Numbered from the stretch's first letter, positions 1-8,694 are shown. The stretch is DNA of 64,000 nt from Pseudomonas grandcourensis (GCF_039909015.1 NZ_CP150919.1:6424501-6488500), one strand, 5' to 3'. Translations and numbers: made by a program. The notes: a model not told the origin generated them from the letters alone.

Positions 1-58
1 CTTCCAGGTACGGCGCGATACCGCGACGGGTAGTTTCGACTTCTGGCAATTCAGGCAT
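1..58 (-). CDS. mutM: Formamidopyrimidine-DNA glycosylase, N-terminal fragment (runs off the window)
   Basis: Only the first 19 codons are present; the gene continues past the left edge. The peptide reads MPELPEVETTRRGIAPYLE, the near-invariant N-terminus of Fpg/MutM. In this family the proline exposed after Met removal is the Schiff-base nucleophile and the next Glu is essential, for excision of 8-oxoguanine and other oxidised purines from DNA. The ATG is at 58-56. The gene lies 43 bp downstream of the stop of the HDOD gene on the same strand, so the two may be co-transcribed. The identification rests on this short but highly diagnostic stretch. Confidence 0.9.
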   Translation of the reverse strand, partial: MPELPEVETTRRGIAPYLE

Positions 59-100
59 GGTGCTCTCGGCTCAGGCGCATGGCCAGTAAGGTTCCGACAC

Positions 101-970
101 TCAGCGATGAGTGCCGAGGTCGCGGATCGTCTGCTTGAGGGTCTCGAAGTCGTAGTCCGAGAGGCCGACATAATCGAGCACCAGCGGCGCGATGCTGTTC
201 CACTCGTGATCTTCGGCCTGATTGCCCAGCACCCGGTACGACGCGCAAATGTGCTCGGCCATTTTCAGGATCGCCAGCAGGTTCTTCAGCGAACTGTTGC
301 GCGAAGATTCATCGCTGAATACCGCCAACGCATTGTGATGATTGGCGATCGCCGCGCTCACGTGTTCTGGCAGGCGCCAGGACTTGGCCGTGTAATACCC
401 GACCACCGAGTGATTGGTATTGAACACCTGATTCTCCGTATCCACCACCCGGCATTCGGCGCTGGCGTTGGCATAGGCCTGCTCCAGAACGCCCATATAG
501 TCGGGGAAACGCTGGAGCATCAAGGGCACGCCGCAGTCGTGGAACAGGCCCAGGGCATAAGCTTCGTCGCCATTTTCAACGCCGATGCGCTTGGCCAGAG
601 TCAGGCAGGTCATGGCCACGTCCTGAGCGGTGTCCCAGAAACGGTTCAGGGTGACAATGGTGTCGTCGTTCATCTCGCCCTTGATCGACTGCGCATTGAT
701 CAGGTTGATGATCGAACGACTGCCCAGCAGATTCACCGCGCGCTGGATCGAAGCGATCTTGTTGCTCAGCCCGTAATACGGCGAATTGACGATCTTCAGC
801 AGGGAACCGGAAAGCCCCGGATCCTGGGAGATCAGTTTGGCAATGACTTCCAGATCCGGGTCGGGCATGTACTGCTCCATCTGCAAATCCACCATGATTT
901 GCGGCTGGGCCGGTACGCTGATGCCCTGCAGGGCTTGTTGGATCTGTTCGGAAGTCAGCTCTTGGGACAT
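101..970 (-). CDS. HDOD domain-containing protein
   Basis: A 289-residue single-domain HDOD protein. The domain spans roughly residues 18-215, with the typical N-terminal helices (DPGLSGSLLKIVNSPYYGL, about 50-68) and a degenerate HD-like motif FHDCG near 143-147. HDOD proteins resemble HD phosphohydrolases but usually lack a full metal site, and act in signalling, often alongside cyclic-di-GMP or chemotaxis modules. There is no receiver, GGDEF or EAL domain in this copy, so its partner is unknown. It starts at an ATG with TGTCCCAAGAG coding downstream and ends 43 bp before mutM. A specific function cannot be assigned. Confidence 0.85.
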   Translation of the reverse strand: MSQELTSEQIQQALQGISVPAQPQIMVDLQMEQYMPDPDLEVIAKLISQDPGLSGSLLKIVNSPYYGLSNKIASIQRAVNLLGSRSIINLINAQSIKGEMNDDTIVTLNRFWDTAQDVAMTCLTLAKRIGVENGDEAYALGLFHDCGVPLMLQRFPDYMGVLEQAYANASAECRVVDTENQVFNTNHSVVGYYTAKSWRLPEHVSAAIANHHNALAVFSDESSRNSSLKNLLAILKMAEHICASYRVLGNQAEDHEWNSIAPLVLDYVGLSDYDFETLKQTIRDLGTHR

Positions 971-1123
971 TTGTGCACACTCTGGGTCAGACGGCGATTC
1001 TAACCCTTATGAAGTTGGATCCGACATACCAAATCGCAAGACAACCCTCGCCACATGTCCACTTGCAGGCCAATCCCGGGGCTCAACACGCTATACTCCC
1101 GCTCTTTTTTCCGGAGCGACGAC

Positions 1124-2320
1124 ATGTCCCTGCCTAGCCTGCGCCTCAAAGCCAACGCCGACCGTCGTCTGCGCAACGGTCACTTGTGGGTCTACAGCAA
1201 CGAAATCGATGTAGCCGCTACACCTTTGCACGGTTTCAAGGCCGGCGACCAGGCGATCCTCGAAGCCGCCGGCGGCAAGCCGCTGGGCATCGTTGCCATG
1301 AGCCCGAACAACCTGATCTGCGCCCGCGTGCTGTCGCGCGACATCAAGTTGCCGCTGGACAAATCGCTGCTGGTGCACCGCCTGAACGTGGCCCTGTCAC
1401 TGCGCGATCGCCTGTTCGACAAGCCGTTCTATCGCCTGGTCTACGGCGACTCCGACCTGCTGCCAGGCCTGGTGGTCGACCGTTTCGGCGACATCCTGGT
1501 GGTACAGATCGCCTCGGCGACCATGGAAGCCCATAAAGACGACGTGATTGCAGCGCTGACCCAAGTGCTCAAGCCAAGCGGCATCCTGTTCAAGAACGAC
1601 TCCGCTGCCCGTGATGCCGAAGGCCTCACCCGCTACGTCGAAACCGTATTCGGCCTGGTGCCGGAGTGGGTTGCCCTCGAAGAGAACGGCGTGAAATTCG
1701 AAGCCCCGGTCATCCAGGGCCAGAAAACCGGCTGGTTCTACGACCACCGCATGAACCGCGCCCGCCTGGCACCCTATGCCAAGGGCAAGCGCGTACTCGA
1801 CCTCTACAGCTACATCGGCGGCTGGGGCGTGCAGGCTGCCGCGTTCGGCGCCAGTGAAGTGTTCTGCGTCGATGCTTCGGCCTTCGCCCTCGACGGCGTC
1901 GAGCGCAACGCCGCACTGAACGGCTTCGCCGAGAAAATGACCTGCATCGAAGGCGACGTGTTCGAAGCCCTCAAAGAGCTGAAAGCCAGCGAAGAACGCT
2001 TCGACGTGATCGTGGCCGACCCGCCGGCGTTCATCAAACGCAAAAAAGACATGAAGAACGGCGAAGGCGCCTACCGCCGCCTGAACGAGCAAGCCATGCG
2101 CCTGCTCACCAAGGACGGCATCCTGGTCAGCGCATCGTGCTCGATGCACCTGCCGGAAGACGACCTGCAGAACATCCTGCTGACCAGCGCCCGCCACCTG
2201 GACCGCAATATCCAGATCTTGGAGCGTGGCGGTCAGGGTCCGGATCATCCGGTGCATCCGGCTATCGCTGAAACCCGCTACATCAAGAGCATTACTTGCC
2301 GGTTGCTGCCGAATAGCTAA
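1124..2320 (+). CDS. rlmI: Class I SAM-dependent 23S rRNA (cytosine-C5) methyltransferase, RlmI type
   Basis: A 398-residue cytosolic methyltransferase, the expected length for RlmI, which makes m5C1962 in 23S rRNA. An N-terminal PUA-like domain (about 1-75, with HLWVYSNEID) precedes an EEHEE-type linker and a Rossmann methyltransferase domain. Motif I is VLDLYSYIGGWGVQAA, the catalytic motif is VADPPAFIKRKKD and a Cys lies in SASCSMHLPEDD. The frame is open upstream to 1055, but I chose the ATG at 1124 because GGAGCGAC lies about 8 bp upstream and the protein then begins at the conserved MSLPSLRLK. It is monocistronic and ends at a long palindromic repeat. Confidence 0.92.
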   Translation: MSLPSLRLKANADRRLRNGHLWVYSNEIDVAATPLHGFKAGDQAILEAAGGKPLGIVAMSPNNLICARVLSRDIKLPLDKSLLVHRLNVALSLRDRLFDKPFYRLVYGDSDLLPGLVVDRFGDILVVQIASATMEAHKDDVIAALTQVLKPSGILFKNDSAARDAEGLTRYVETVFGLVPEWVALEENGVKFEAPVIQGQKTGWFYDHRMNRARLAPYAKGKRVLDLYSYIGGWGVQAAAFGASEVFCVDASAFALDGVERNAALNGFAEKMTCIEGDVFEALKELKASEERFDVIVADPPAFIKRKKDMKNGEGAYRRLNEQAMRLLTKDGILVSASCSMHLPEDDLQNILLTSARHLDRNIQILERGGQGPDHPVHPAIAETRYIKSITCRLLPNS

Positions 2321-2326
2321 AACGCA

Positions 2327-2362
2327 AACCTCTGTAGGAGCGAGCTCGCTCCTACAGAGGTT
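2327..2362. repeat. Perfect 36-bp palindrome, REP-derived, possible terminator of rlmI
   Basis: Two 18-base arms meet with no loop. The left arm runs AACCTCTGTAGGAGCGAG and the right arm is its exact reverse complement. The core TGTAGGAGCGAG is that of the REP sequences elsewhere in the window, so this looks like two REP halves fused head to head. It starts 7 bp after the rlmI stop and could act as a transcript-end or stabilising hairpin, although no T-run follows it. Confidence 0.8.
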
Positions 2363-2480
2363 CCCGGCATCAAAACAGGAAGCCTCCTACAGCGCCTTTG
2401 ATTGAACTCCCTGCGTCCCAGACTAGTATCGGTTTCTGGTTTCAAGCATGAACGCTTGATCACTCCGGAAAACAAAAACA

Positions 2481-3677
2481 ATGTCTGAGTCCTCTTACCC
2501 AGCTCTAAGTGGCGACCTGAAACGCCAACGAGTCTCCCGCTTTATCCTGATTACCAATATCTCGTTAATCAGTTTTTTCCCGCTGAACATCCTCCTGCCT
2601 TCTTTTCCTGCCTTGGCCGCGAAGTTCGACAGTTCAACCGCTGACATCGCCCTTTCCATCAGTCTGTTCACGCTGGTTTTTGCGTTTTCTCAATTAATAA
2701 CCGGCCCGCTTTCAGACAAGTGGGGACGCAAGGACGTTCTTCTTGGTTGCATCGTTGTTTCTACCCTCGGCTCGATAGGCTGCGCGTTGGCGACGGACTT
2801 CCCAAGCTTCCTGGCGTTTCGTGCAGTCCAAGCCATCGGGTGTGGTTTTTTTGTGCTGGGTCATGCACTGGTGGAGGATTTGTTCGACGAACAGGACAGG
2901 GCCCGGGTGCGCATTTATTACATGACGCTGAGCGGCTCCTTTGTTGCACTGGCACCGCTGATAGGCTCGTGGCTACAAACCACTTTCGATTGGCAGGGTA
3001 GTTTTTATGGTTTTGCGCTCATGGCGCTCGGCATGCTGATCCATGCCCAACTGATACTGCCTTCCAAGGCAGCCCTCACGGAAAAAACACCCGTTTCAGT
3101 CATCCGTACGCTGAAATCCATCGCTGGAAATCAAGACTTCATCCGCTATTGGTGGATAGCCGCGTTAGTGTTCGCTTGTTATTTCGCGTTGATCAGCGTG
3201 ACACCGCTGATTTTCATGGATGAGTTGAAACTGTCCGAGTACCAGTACGCGTGGGTACTTATGGTGTATGGGGTCGCCTATTTCCTGGGTGGAGTCGTTG
3301 CTACCACCGTGCAGAAACATATCTCCCTCTCTGTGCAAATCAACATCGGCCTCGGATTACTGGGTGCCGCCGGCCTATTGTTGGCGTTGATCATCCGTTA
3401 TGAGGCGATGACAACCATCACCCTGCTCATACCGATGGTGATCAGTGCTCTGGCGGTCACCCTGGTACGGCCTGCCGCCATTTCCGCAGCCATGTTGCTG
3501 TTCTCAAACAGCGCAGGGACGGCAGCATCCGCAGGCAACAGCATCATGTTCATTACCGCCGCCGTCAGCAGCGCCGTCCTCGCACAAACAGGGGACAATT
3601 TGCTGATGACCATTGCTGTCAGCTACATCGTGTTCAGTCTTTGGGGTTTGCTGACGAATGCCAGGATCGGGCGCTGA
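2481..3677 (+). CDS. MFS transporter, Bcr/CflA-like drug-efflux type
   Basis: A 398-residue inner-membrane protein with about twelve hydrophobic segments. The major-facilitator motif A is present after TM2 (GPLSDKWGRKDVLLG, about 74-88), and a motif C-like Gly/Pro region occurs in TM5 (ALAPLIGSWL). This places it among the 12-TM proton-coupled exporters of the DHA1/Bcr-CflA type; the substrate cannot be read from sequence. Base composition is noticeably less GC-rich than the flanking rlmI and ilvD, and rarer codons such as TTA and ATA are used, which suggests later acquisition. The gene stands alone, between a REP palindrome upstream and a REPIN immediately after its stop. Confidence 0.8.
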   Translation: MSESSYPALSGDLKRQRVSRFILITNISLISFFPLNILLPSFPALAAKFDSSTADIALSISLFTLVFAFSQLITGPLSDKWGRKDVLLGCIVVSTLGSIGCALATDFPSFLAFRAVQAIGCGFFVLGHALVEDLFDEQDRARVRIYYMTLSGSFVALAPLIGSWLQTTFDWQGSFYGFALMALGMLIHAQLILPSKAALTEKTPVSVIRTLKSIAGNQDFIRYWWIAALVFACYFALISVTPLIFMDELKLSEYQYAWVLMVYGVAYFLGGVVATTVQKHISLSVQINIGLGLLGAAGLLLALIIRYEAMTTITLLIPMVISALAVTLVRPAAISAAMLLFSNSAGTAASAGNSIMFITAAVSSAVLAQTGDNLLMTIAVSYIVFSLWGLLTNARIGR

Positions 3678-3780
3678 CTGTAGGAGCGAGCTTGTTCGCG
3701 AAGAGCTTCAACGATAAAGCAGCGCGTCTGGTAGCCAGCGTTGTCTGTGGTTTTTTCGCGAGCAAGCTCGCTCCCACAGA
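3678..3780. repeat. REPIN: two inverted REP sequences
   Basis: The left REP is at 3678-3702 (CTGTAGGAGCGAGCTTGTTC...) and the right, inverted REP at 3755-3779 (TTCGCGAGCAAGCTCGCTCC...), separated by about 52 bp. The left copy has a T-for-C change inside the core. It begins on the base after the MFS stop codon. Confidence 0.85.
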
Positions 3781-4052
3781 AAATCGGTCCATGTGAAGTT
3801 CCGCAGGCCTGCCCGCACGTCTTGTGAATGCTGCCTCCGCGCTTGCAGCCATTCCCTCCAGCCGCCAGCCGTGTAGAATCGCGAACATTCATCGCCAGTC
3901 ATCCCCGGCGGGTTTATGAGCTCAAGCTGAAGCGCGCGGCGATCCCGCAAAGTTATCGGCAACTTCCGGACACGCGGCCATTTCTGAGTGTTCCAGACGT
4001 CAATAGAAGCTCACTTCCCTTTTGATACCTGATTAGCCGCCCGGAGTGCTTC
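3781..4052 (+). promoter_or_regulatory. Upstream region of ilvD, no gene recognised
   Basis: Together with the REPIN this is a gene-free stretch of about 375 bp. Short frames here have no recognisable protein, ribosome-binding site or Pseudomonas-like codon bias. It must hold the ilvD promoter. A TAGAAT hexamer near 3875 could be a -10 element but I find no convincing -35 partner. CCCGGAG at about 4039-4045 is the ilvD ribosome-binding site. No leader-peptide attenuator with runs of Ile, Val or Leu codons is visible. Confidence 0.4.
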
Positions 4053-5894
4053 ATGCCTGATTACCGCTCGAAAACATCCACCCACGGCCGCAACATGGCC
4101 GGCGCCCGCGCACTGTGGCGCGCCACGGGGATGAAAGATGACGACTTCAAGAAGCCGATCATCGCCATTGCCAACTCCTTTACCCAGTTCGTACCGGGCC
4201 ACGTGCACCTCAAGGACCTGGGCCAACTGGTCGCCCGCGAGATCGAACGCGCTGGCGGCGTGGCGAAGGAATTCAACACCATCGCTGTCGATGACGGCAT
4301 CGCCATGGGCCACGACGGCATGCTCTATTCGCTGCCGAGCCGCGAAATCATCGCCGACTCCGTCGAGTACATGGTCAACGCCCACTGCGCCGATGCAATC
4401 GTCTGCATTTCCAACTGCGACAAGATCACCCCTGGCATGCTGATGGCGTCCCTGCGCCTGAACATCCCGGTGATCTTCGTCTCCGGCGGCCCGATGGAAG
4501 CCGGCAAGACCAAACTCGCCTCCCATGGCCTCGACCTGGTCGACGCCATGGTGATCGCCGCCGACTCCAGCGCTTCTGACGAGAAAGTTGCCGAGTACGA
4601 GCGTAGCGCCTGCCCGACCTGCGGTTCGTGCTCCGGCATGTTCACCGCCAACTCGATGAACTGCCTGGTCGAAGCGCTGGGCCTGGCCTTGCCGGGCAAC
4701 GGTTCGACCCTGGCCACCCACAGCGACCGCGAGCAGCTGTTCCTGCAGGCCGGCCGCACCATCGTCGAGCTGTGCAAGCGTTACTACGGCGAGAACGACG
4801 AGTCGGTATTGCCGCGCAACATCGCCAACTTCCAGGCGTTCGAAAACGCCATGACCCTGGACATCGCCATGGGCGGTTCCACCAACACCATCCTGCACTT
4901 GCTGGCCGCAGCCCAGGAAGCCGAGATCGATTTCGACCTGCGCGACATCGACCGTCTGTCCCGTCACGTGCCGCAACTGTGCAAGGTCGCGCCGAACATC
5001 CAGAAGTACCACATGGAAGACGTGCACCGCGCTGGCGGGATCTTCAGCATCCTCGGTTCGCTGGCCCGTGGCGGCTTGCTGCACACCCAGCTGCCGACCG
5101 TTCACAGCCGCAGCATGGAAGAAGCCATCGCAAAGTGGGACATCACCCAGACCAACGACGAAGCGGTGCACCACTTCTTCAAGGCCGGTCCTGCGGGCAT
5201 CCCGACGCAAACTGCGTTCAGCCAGTCGACCCGCTGGGAAACCCTGGACGACGACCGTGAAAACGGCTGCATCCGCAGTGTCGAGCACGCTTACTCGCAA
5301 GAAGGCGGCCTGGCCGTGCTCTACGGCAACATCGCCCTGGACGGTTGCGTGGTGAAAACCGCCGGCGTCGACGAGTCGATCCACGTGTTCGAAGGCAACG
5401 CCAAGATCTTCGAAAGCCAGGACAGCGCCGTGCGCGGCATCCTCGCCGATGAAGTGAAGGAAGGCGACATCGTCATCATTCGCTACGAAGGCCCGAAAGG
5501 CGGCCCGGGCATGCAGGAAATGCTCTACCCGACTTCGTACCTGAAATCCAAAGGCCTGGGCAAAGCCTGCGCCCTGCTCACCGACGGCCGTTTCTCTGGC
5601 GGTACCTCCGGTCTGTCCATCGGCCACGCTTCGCCTGAAGCAGCTGCTGGCGGCGCGATCGGCCTGGTGCAGGACGGCGACAAGGTGCTGATCGACATTC
5701 CGAACCGCTCGATCAACCTGTTGGTCAGCGATGAAGAACTGGCTGCACGCCGAGTCGAGCAGGACAAGAAAGGCTGGAAACCGGTGGAAGTTCGTCCGCG
5801 TAAGGTGACCACGGCTTTGAAGGCTTACGCCCTGCTGGCTACCAGCGCCGACAAGGGTGCGGTGCGTAACAAGGCGATGCTTGACGGGCTGTAA
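4053..5894 (+). CDS. ilvD: Dihydroxy-acid dehydratase
   Basis: A 613-residue cytosolic enzyme, full length for IlvD, which dehydrates 2,3-dihydroxy-isovalerate and -methylvalerate in valine, leucine and isoleucine synthesis. The Fe-S cysteines are in [12 protein letters not shown] and [18 protein letters not shown]; the substrate/Mg region [11 protein letters not shown] and the C-terminal [15 protein letters not shown] are intact. It starts [20 protein letters not shown], the usual start for the family, with GGAG about 8 bp upstream. It is monocistronic and is followed by a strong terminator. Threonine deaminase (ilvA) of the same pathway lies about 28 kb away in this window. Confidence 0.97.
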   Translation: MPDYRSKTSTHGRNMAGARALWRATGMKDDDFKKPIIAIANSFTQFVPGHVHLKDLGQLVAREIERAGGVAKEFNTIAVDDGIAMGHDGMLYSLPSREIIADSVEYMVNAHCADAIVCISNCDKITPGMLMASLRLNIPVIFVSGGPMEAGKTKLASHGLDLVDAMVIAADSSASDEKVAEYERSACPTCGSCSGMFTANSMNCLVEALGLALPGNGSTLATHSDREQLFLQAGRTIVELCKRYYGENDESVLPRNIANFQAFENAMTLDIAMGGSTNTILHLLAAAQEAEIDFDLRDIDRLSRHVPQLCKVAPNIQKYHMEDVHRAGGIFSILGSLARGGLLHTQLPTVHSRSMEEAIAKWDITQTNDEAVHHFFKAGPAGIPTQTAFSQSTRWETLDDDRENGCIRSVEHAYSQEGGLAVLYGNIALDGCVVKTAGVDESIHVFEGNAKIFESQDSAVRGILADEVKEGDIVIIRYEGPKGGPGMQEMLYPTSYLKSKGLGKACALLTDGRFSGGTSGLSIGHASPEAAAGGAIGLVQDGDKVLIDIPNRSINLLVSDEELAARRVEQDKKGWKPVEVRPRKVTTALKAYALLATSADKGAVRNKAMLDGL

Positions 5895-5911
5895 GCGTCG
5901 GTTGCCTGAAT

Positions 5912-5945
5912 AAAAATGCCCCGCCCAGTGCGGGGCATTTTTTTT
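5912..5945 (+). terminator. Rho-independent terminator of ilvD
   Basis: A stem ATGCCCCGC/GCGGGGCAT with a loop of about 5 bases is flanked by an A-run on the left and eight T on the right. It starts 18 bp after the ilvD stop. Because of the flanking A and T runs it can also work on the other strand. Confidence 0.92.
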
Positions 5946-6037
5946 GGATCAATTATTAGCCGATTACATCTAGCCTTGACTTTTCTAACTTGCCAACTCA
6001 AAACACTCGACATCAGGGAATCAAAGGCAAGAGTTCG

Positions 6038-6418
6038 TCATTCGTCGGAACAAGAGCACCGCGCAACTTGCCACAGATAGTGAAGTGCCAACAATGCGGG
6101 TCCCAGAACTACCGCACTAAACCACATCTTGCTGCCGGGGTGGGTTAGTGAAGTTATCAGCACAGGGAATATTACAACCAGTCCTATTATTAACATTACC
6201 GATATGACTGACCTGCTGCGCGCGCCGGAGGCACTGGGCCGGATTAGCGCCGCCAAAACAAGCCCGATGGTTCCCAACCATGCGAGTGTGCTGACCAATA
6301 TGCCAAAGACGTCACCAAACATCGTAAAAAACAGGCTTAGCAGGGCCAAACCAAAGGCAGGCAGAACACCTCCAGCTATATAAACCGCTGACCGAAGAAT
6401 GCATATCACCATGTACAT
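6038..6418 (-). CDS. Small four-helix membrane protein of unknown function
   Basis: A 126-residue, very hydrophobic protein with about four membrane segments (roughly residues 10-30, 37-60, 72-93 and 98-118) and a short charged tail CSCSDE. The ATG at 6418 has GGAG 5 bp upstream, which favours it over the second ATG at 6412. I do not recognise the family. It lies 97 bp downstream of the candidate immunity gene on the same strand, and the region is clearly AT-richer than the flanking core genes, as T6SS cargo islands often are. It may be a further immunity or accessory membrane protein, but that is inference from position only. Confidence 0.6.
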   Translation of the reverse strand: MYMVICILRSAVYIAGGVLPAFGLALLSLFFTMFGDVFGILVSTLAWLGTIGLVLAALIRPSASGARSRSVISVMLIIGLVVIFPVLITSLTHPGSKMWFSAVVLGPALLALHYLWQVARCSCSDE

Positions 6419-6515
6419 CTACTCCATCAAAATAATTCTCAAGCTGAATAAACTATCGGGATACTGGATGATTGATAACGTAAACCCACCTTACCCAGGT
6501 CTTCGACGCGTGAAC

Positions 6516-7133
6516 TCAAGGATTCACCCACGGCCTGGCAACTTGTAGCTTGATAAGATAACGTTCCTCTGTGGGACGCTTGTCGTCTCTGAAGCGATTG
6601 ACCACCAGCATCACTTGATACTGATTACCCGCTTGCCAAGTAGACGTGCCGCCTTTGTTCACGTCTCGCAACCGAGCCCGCCATTCGGGAGTGTCAGCAA
6701 ATGGTGGATCGTCGATGACCCGAATGGGTATCCAGCCACCGTGGCGCCACTGCTTCTGCAGGTTAAGAACTATTTCAAGCGTCTCATCGAGTAATAGCGG
6801 CTCGATTTGAGGGGACATACGGACACTTCTGACTAACTCATCACTATCAAAACTAACCGTGAAAAAACGAGCTAGTGGTGTCACGAATCCGAACTGAGGA
6901 TCCAGGAAACGAAGACGAGCATCCGATCTCGGTAATCTCCCCCAAAAATGCCTAGGAATGGCCGGACCAATGGCCGCGCTTGAGCGCTGACGCATGACTT
7001 CCCAAGGCTCGCCAATCGCCAGGGCAATCTCCGGCTCATCCGATAGTGCTCGGACCGCTGCCACTATCAACAGAGTCGCCACTGCGAGTGACAATATCCT
7101 GCGTCGCCAATCTATACGTTGCAGCAGACTCAT
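6516..7133 (-). CDS. Membrane-anchored periplasmic protein, candidate immunity protein for the PAAR effector
   Basis: A 205-residue protein with one N-terminal membrane segment (residues about 12-30, after RRR) and a soluble remainder, so probably anchored in the inner membrane and facing the periplasm. The start ATG overlaps the stop of the PAAR gene by four bases (ATGA), which makes translational coupling very likely. I do not recognise the domain. A small protein encoded directly after a PAAR-fused protein is the usual layout of a type VI effector/immunity pair, and a periplasmic position would suit an effector that acts in the periplasm or membrane. GC is lower than in neighbouring core genes. 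Confidence 0.65.
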   Translation of the reverse strand: MSLLQRIDWRRRILSLAVATLLIVAAVRALSDEPEIALAIGEPWEVMRQRSSAAIGPAIPRHFWGRLPRSDARLRFLDPQFGFVTPLARFFTVSFDSDELVRSVRMSPQIEPLLLDETLEIVLNLQKQWRHGGWIPIRVIDDPPFADTPEWRARLRDVNKGGTSTWQAGNQYQVMLVVNRFRDDKRPTEERYLIKLQVARPWVNP

Positions 7134-8602
7134 CGCACGCCCCGACCTGCGGCAATGTCGAGAATCGCCTGTTCAATCAGGTGGCGATCAGAGCGCCGCA
7201 GCAGCTCATCAAACTGTGTCGCGGCTTTGAGCACAAAGGGCATGCGCTGATGGATATCGGCTAGGTTGGCAAAGTAATCGCTGCTGAAGCCAACGGTCCG
7301 TCCGTCTTCGCTGGGAAGGCACTGGCTAGCCAGGGTCAGCTCGACGGCTGCAGCAGCGCCGGAGGGGAAGTTCGTGACATAGGCGAAATGATTGCCACGT
7401 AGCAGAAGTACCAGTTGCACGTCGCTGTACATTGCTGATTGCAGAATGTTCTGTTGTTCGTGCCAAGCCAGATGCGCAACGCTTTCGGCAATGTTGCCAG
7501 CCTCAATGGCCGCGAAGGCTTGAAGTATTTCCTCATGGTAAGTGCCAAACTCCAGTTTTTCCTGCTCGATCGGCCACAACACAGGTTGTTGTACATGCCC
7601 AAATATGTTTTTTCGTGAAGCGAGGCATGTCTTGAGCGCCGACAACCCACGCTCCTTGTAAAAAGCATGCAGCGGAAATACATCCAGAAACAGCGTGGTA
7701 TTGCCCAGCGCCAGCATGTCGTGCACGTACTGGAGTTGCTTCTGCACGTACGACAATGATTCACCTTCGAACCTGGGACCGCTGGGCAGTGGGTTATTGC
7801 GGCTGGCTTGTTCGTATTCCTGTTGCGCTTGTTCACGACGTTGTGAGCTTTGCTGCCGTTCACGCTCGCGTCGCTTGTCGAACAACCCGGAGAATCCTCT
7901 GCGGATCGCATCCCTCCAGCGTAATTGCGCTTCATGTTCGGCCTGGATCTTGTCGATCGAATCAGCCGCATGCAGCAAGCCACATCCCACCTGCTTGGAG
8001 GCAAAGGCCGCGAGGCCGGCCCATTGGAAACGCTGATCCTCCAGCCACAATCGAGCGTACGCCGCATTGATCGCACGATTACGCACCTTTGGGTCGGCGA
8101 TCAGGATGCCGCCCGGCGCCACGATAGCTTCGGCTCTTTGCTGATAGCTGCGCCAAAGATTCTGGCAGACCTGTCCCGACTGCTCGTTGTAGCTCGTTAC
8201 AGGACGGCTTGGCGGCGGGGTGAAGCTGGAGGGGAGTGGCTCGGCTGTCGGTTGTCGTGCTTCGGCCGGCGTGGCGGGTTGGGCGGCAGCTCGGGCAGGT
8301 GGCGCAACATTGCCGGATTCTATCCGCTGGCTCCTGAAAGTCTGGTTGGCAATCAGCTTGGGCGGCGGGTCGCACTTGCACTTACACAGATCGTCGTGCA
8401 GGGCGGGCTTGCGTCCTTCCCACTCCTCCGACAGACGTGGACCGACGCAGATAATGGTCCCGGTGCTGTCGCATTCCGGGCATTTGACTTCATCGCCTTC
8501 GCGGGCCATGGCCTGGCCATTGATACTGCCGCGATGCCAGCCGCTGACGACGGTTCCCTTGACGGTGGTTTTGGCCCCGACGGTGATGTAGTAGCGCCTC
8601 AT
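7130..8602 (-). CDS. PAAR-domain protein with C-terminal DUF2515-like region, probable T6SS effector
   Basis: A 490-residue protein in three parts. Residues 1-85 are a PAAR tip domain (starts MRRYYITVGAKTTVKGTVVSG, then AREGDEVKCPEC at 33-44 and the metal-binding-like DDLCKCKC at 70-77). Residues about 98-137 are a Pro/Ala-rich linker. Residues 140-490 are a helical C-terminal region with HEQQNILQ at 381-388 and a coiled, Gln/Arg-rich stretch at 232-268. The C-terminal part resembles DUF2515 as I remember that family (QWAGLAAFASKQVGCGLL; HEQ-ILQ). PAAR proteins sharpen the VgrG spike and carry fused toxins into target cells. No vgrG or T6SS core gene is in the window, so this is an orphan cargo locus. 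The ATG has AAGGA about 12 bp upstream. Confidence 0.8.
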   Translation of the reverse strand: MRRYYITVGAKTTVKGTVVSGWHRGSINGQAMAREGDEVKCPECDSTGTIICVGPRLSEEWEGRKPALHDDLCKCKCDPPPKLIANQTFRSQRIESGNVAPPARAAAQPATPAEARQPTAEPLPSSFTPPPSRPVTSYNEQSGQVCQNLWRSYQQRAEAIVAPGGILIADPKVRNRAINAAYARLWLEDQRFQWAGLAAFASKQVGCGLLHAADSIDKIQAEHEAQLRWRDAIRRGFSGLFDKRRERERQQSSQRREQAQQEYEQASRNNPLPSGPRFEGESLSYVQKQLQYVHDMLALGNTTLFLDVFPLHAFYKERGLSALKTCLASRKNIFGHVQQPVLWPIEQEKLEFGTYHEEILQAFAAIEAGNIAESVAHLAWHEQQNILQSAMYSDVQLVLLLRGNHFAYVTNFPSGAAAAVELTLASQCLPSEDGRTVGFSSDYFANLADIHQRMPFVLKAATQFDELLRRSDRHLIEQAILDIAAGRGVR

Positions 8603-8680
8603 GCGAAATGTGTCCTTGTCAGATCGAAAGGACGCACGCTAGAAGAGGCGAAGTGGAGGAAAAATCAGACGCTTCTTTGA

Positions 8681-8694
8681 TTGATGTAGGTCAA
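8681..8694. promoter_or_regulatory. Candidate Anr/Dnr (FNR-type) box upstream of the PAAR gene
   Basis: The sequence TTGATGTAGGTCAA matches the FNR/Anr consensus TTGAT-N4-ATCAA at nine of ten fixed positions (G for A at the first base of the right half). It is centred about 85 bp upstream of the PAAR start codon, a plausible activator position for a promoter transcribed leftwards. There is no other gene it could serve nearby except the terminator-bounded DUF6124 gene, which reads towards it. A chance match cannot be excluded. Confidence 0.4.

Noticed and set aside
3623..3962. Short leftward frames over the REPIN after the MFS gene
   Set aside because: They contain translated REP (ASLLAKK-type peptides), which are common artefacts in Pseudomonas.
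4011..5627. 538-codon open frame antisense to ilvD
   Set aside because: It lies entirely opposite a clear dihydroxy-acid dehydratase gene; long antisense frames are expected in GC-rich DNA with strong third-position bias, and the translation (rich in His, Val, Gln and Arg) matches no family.
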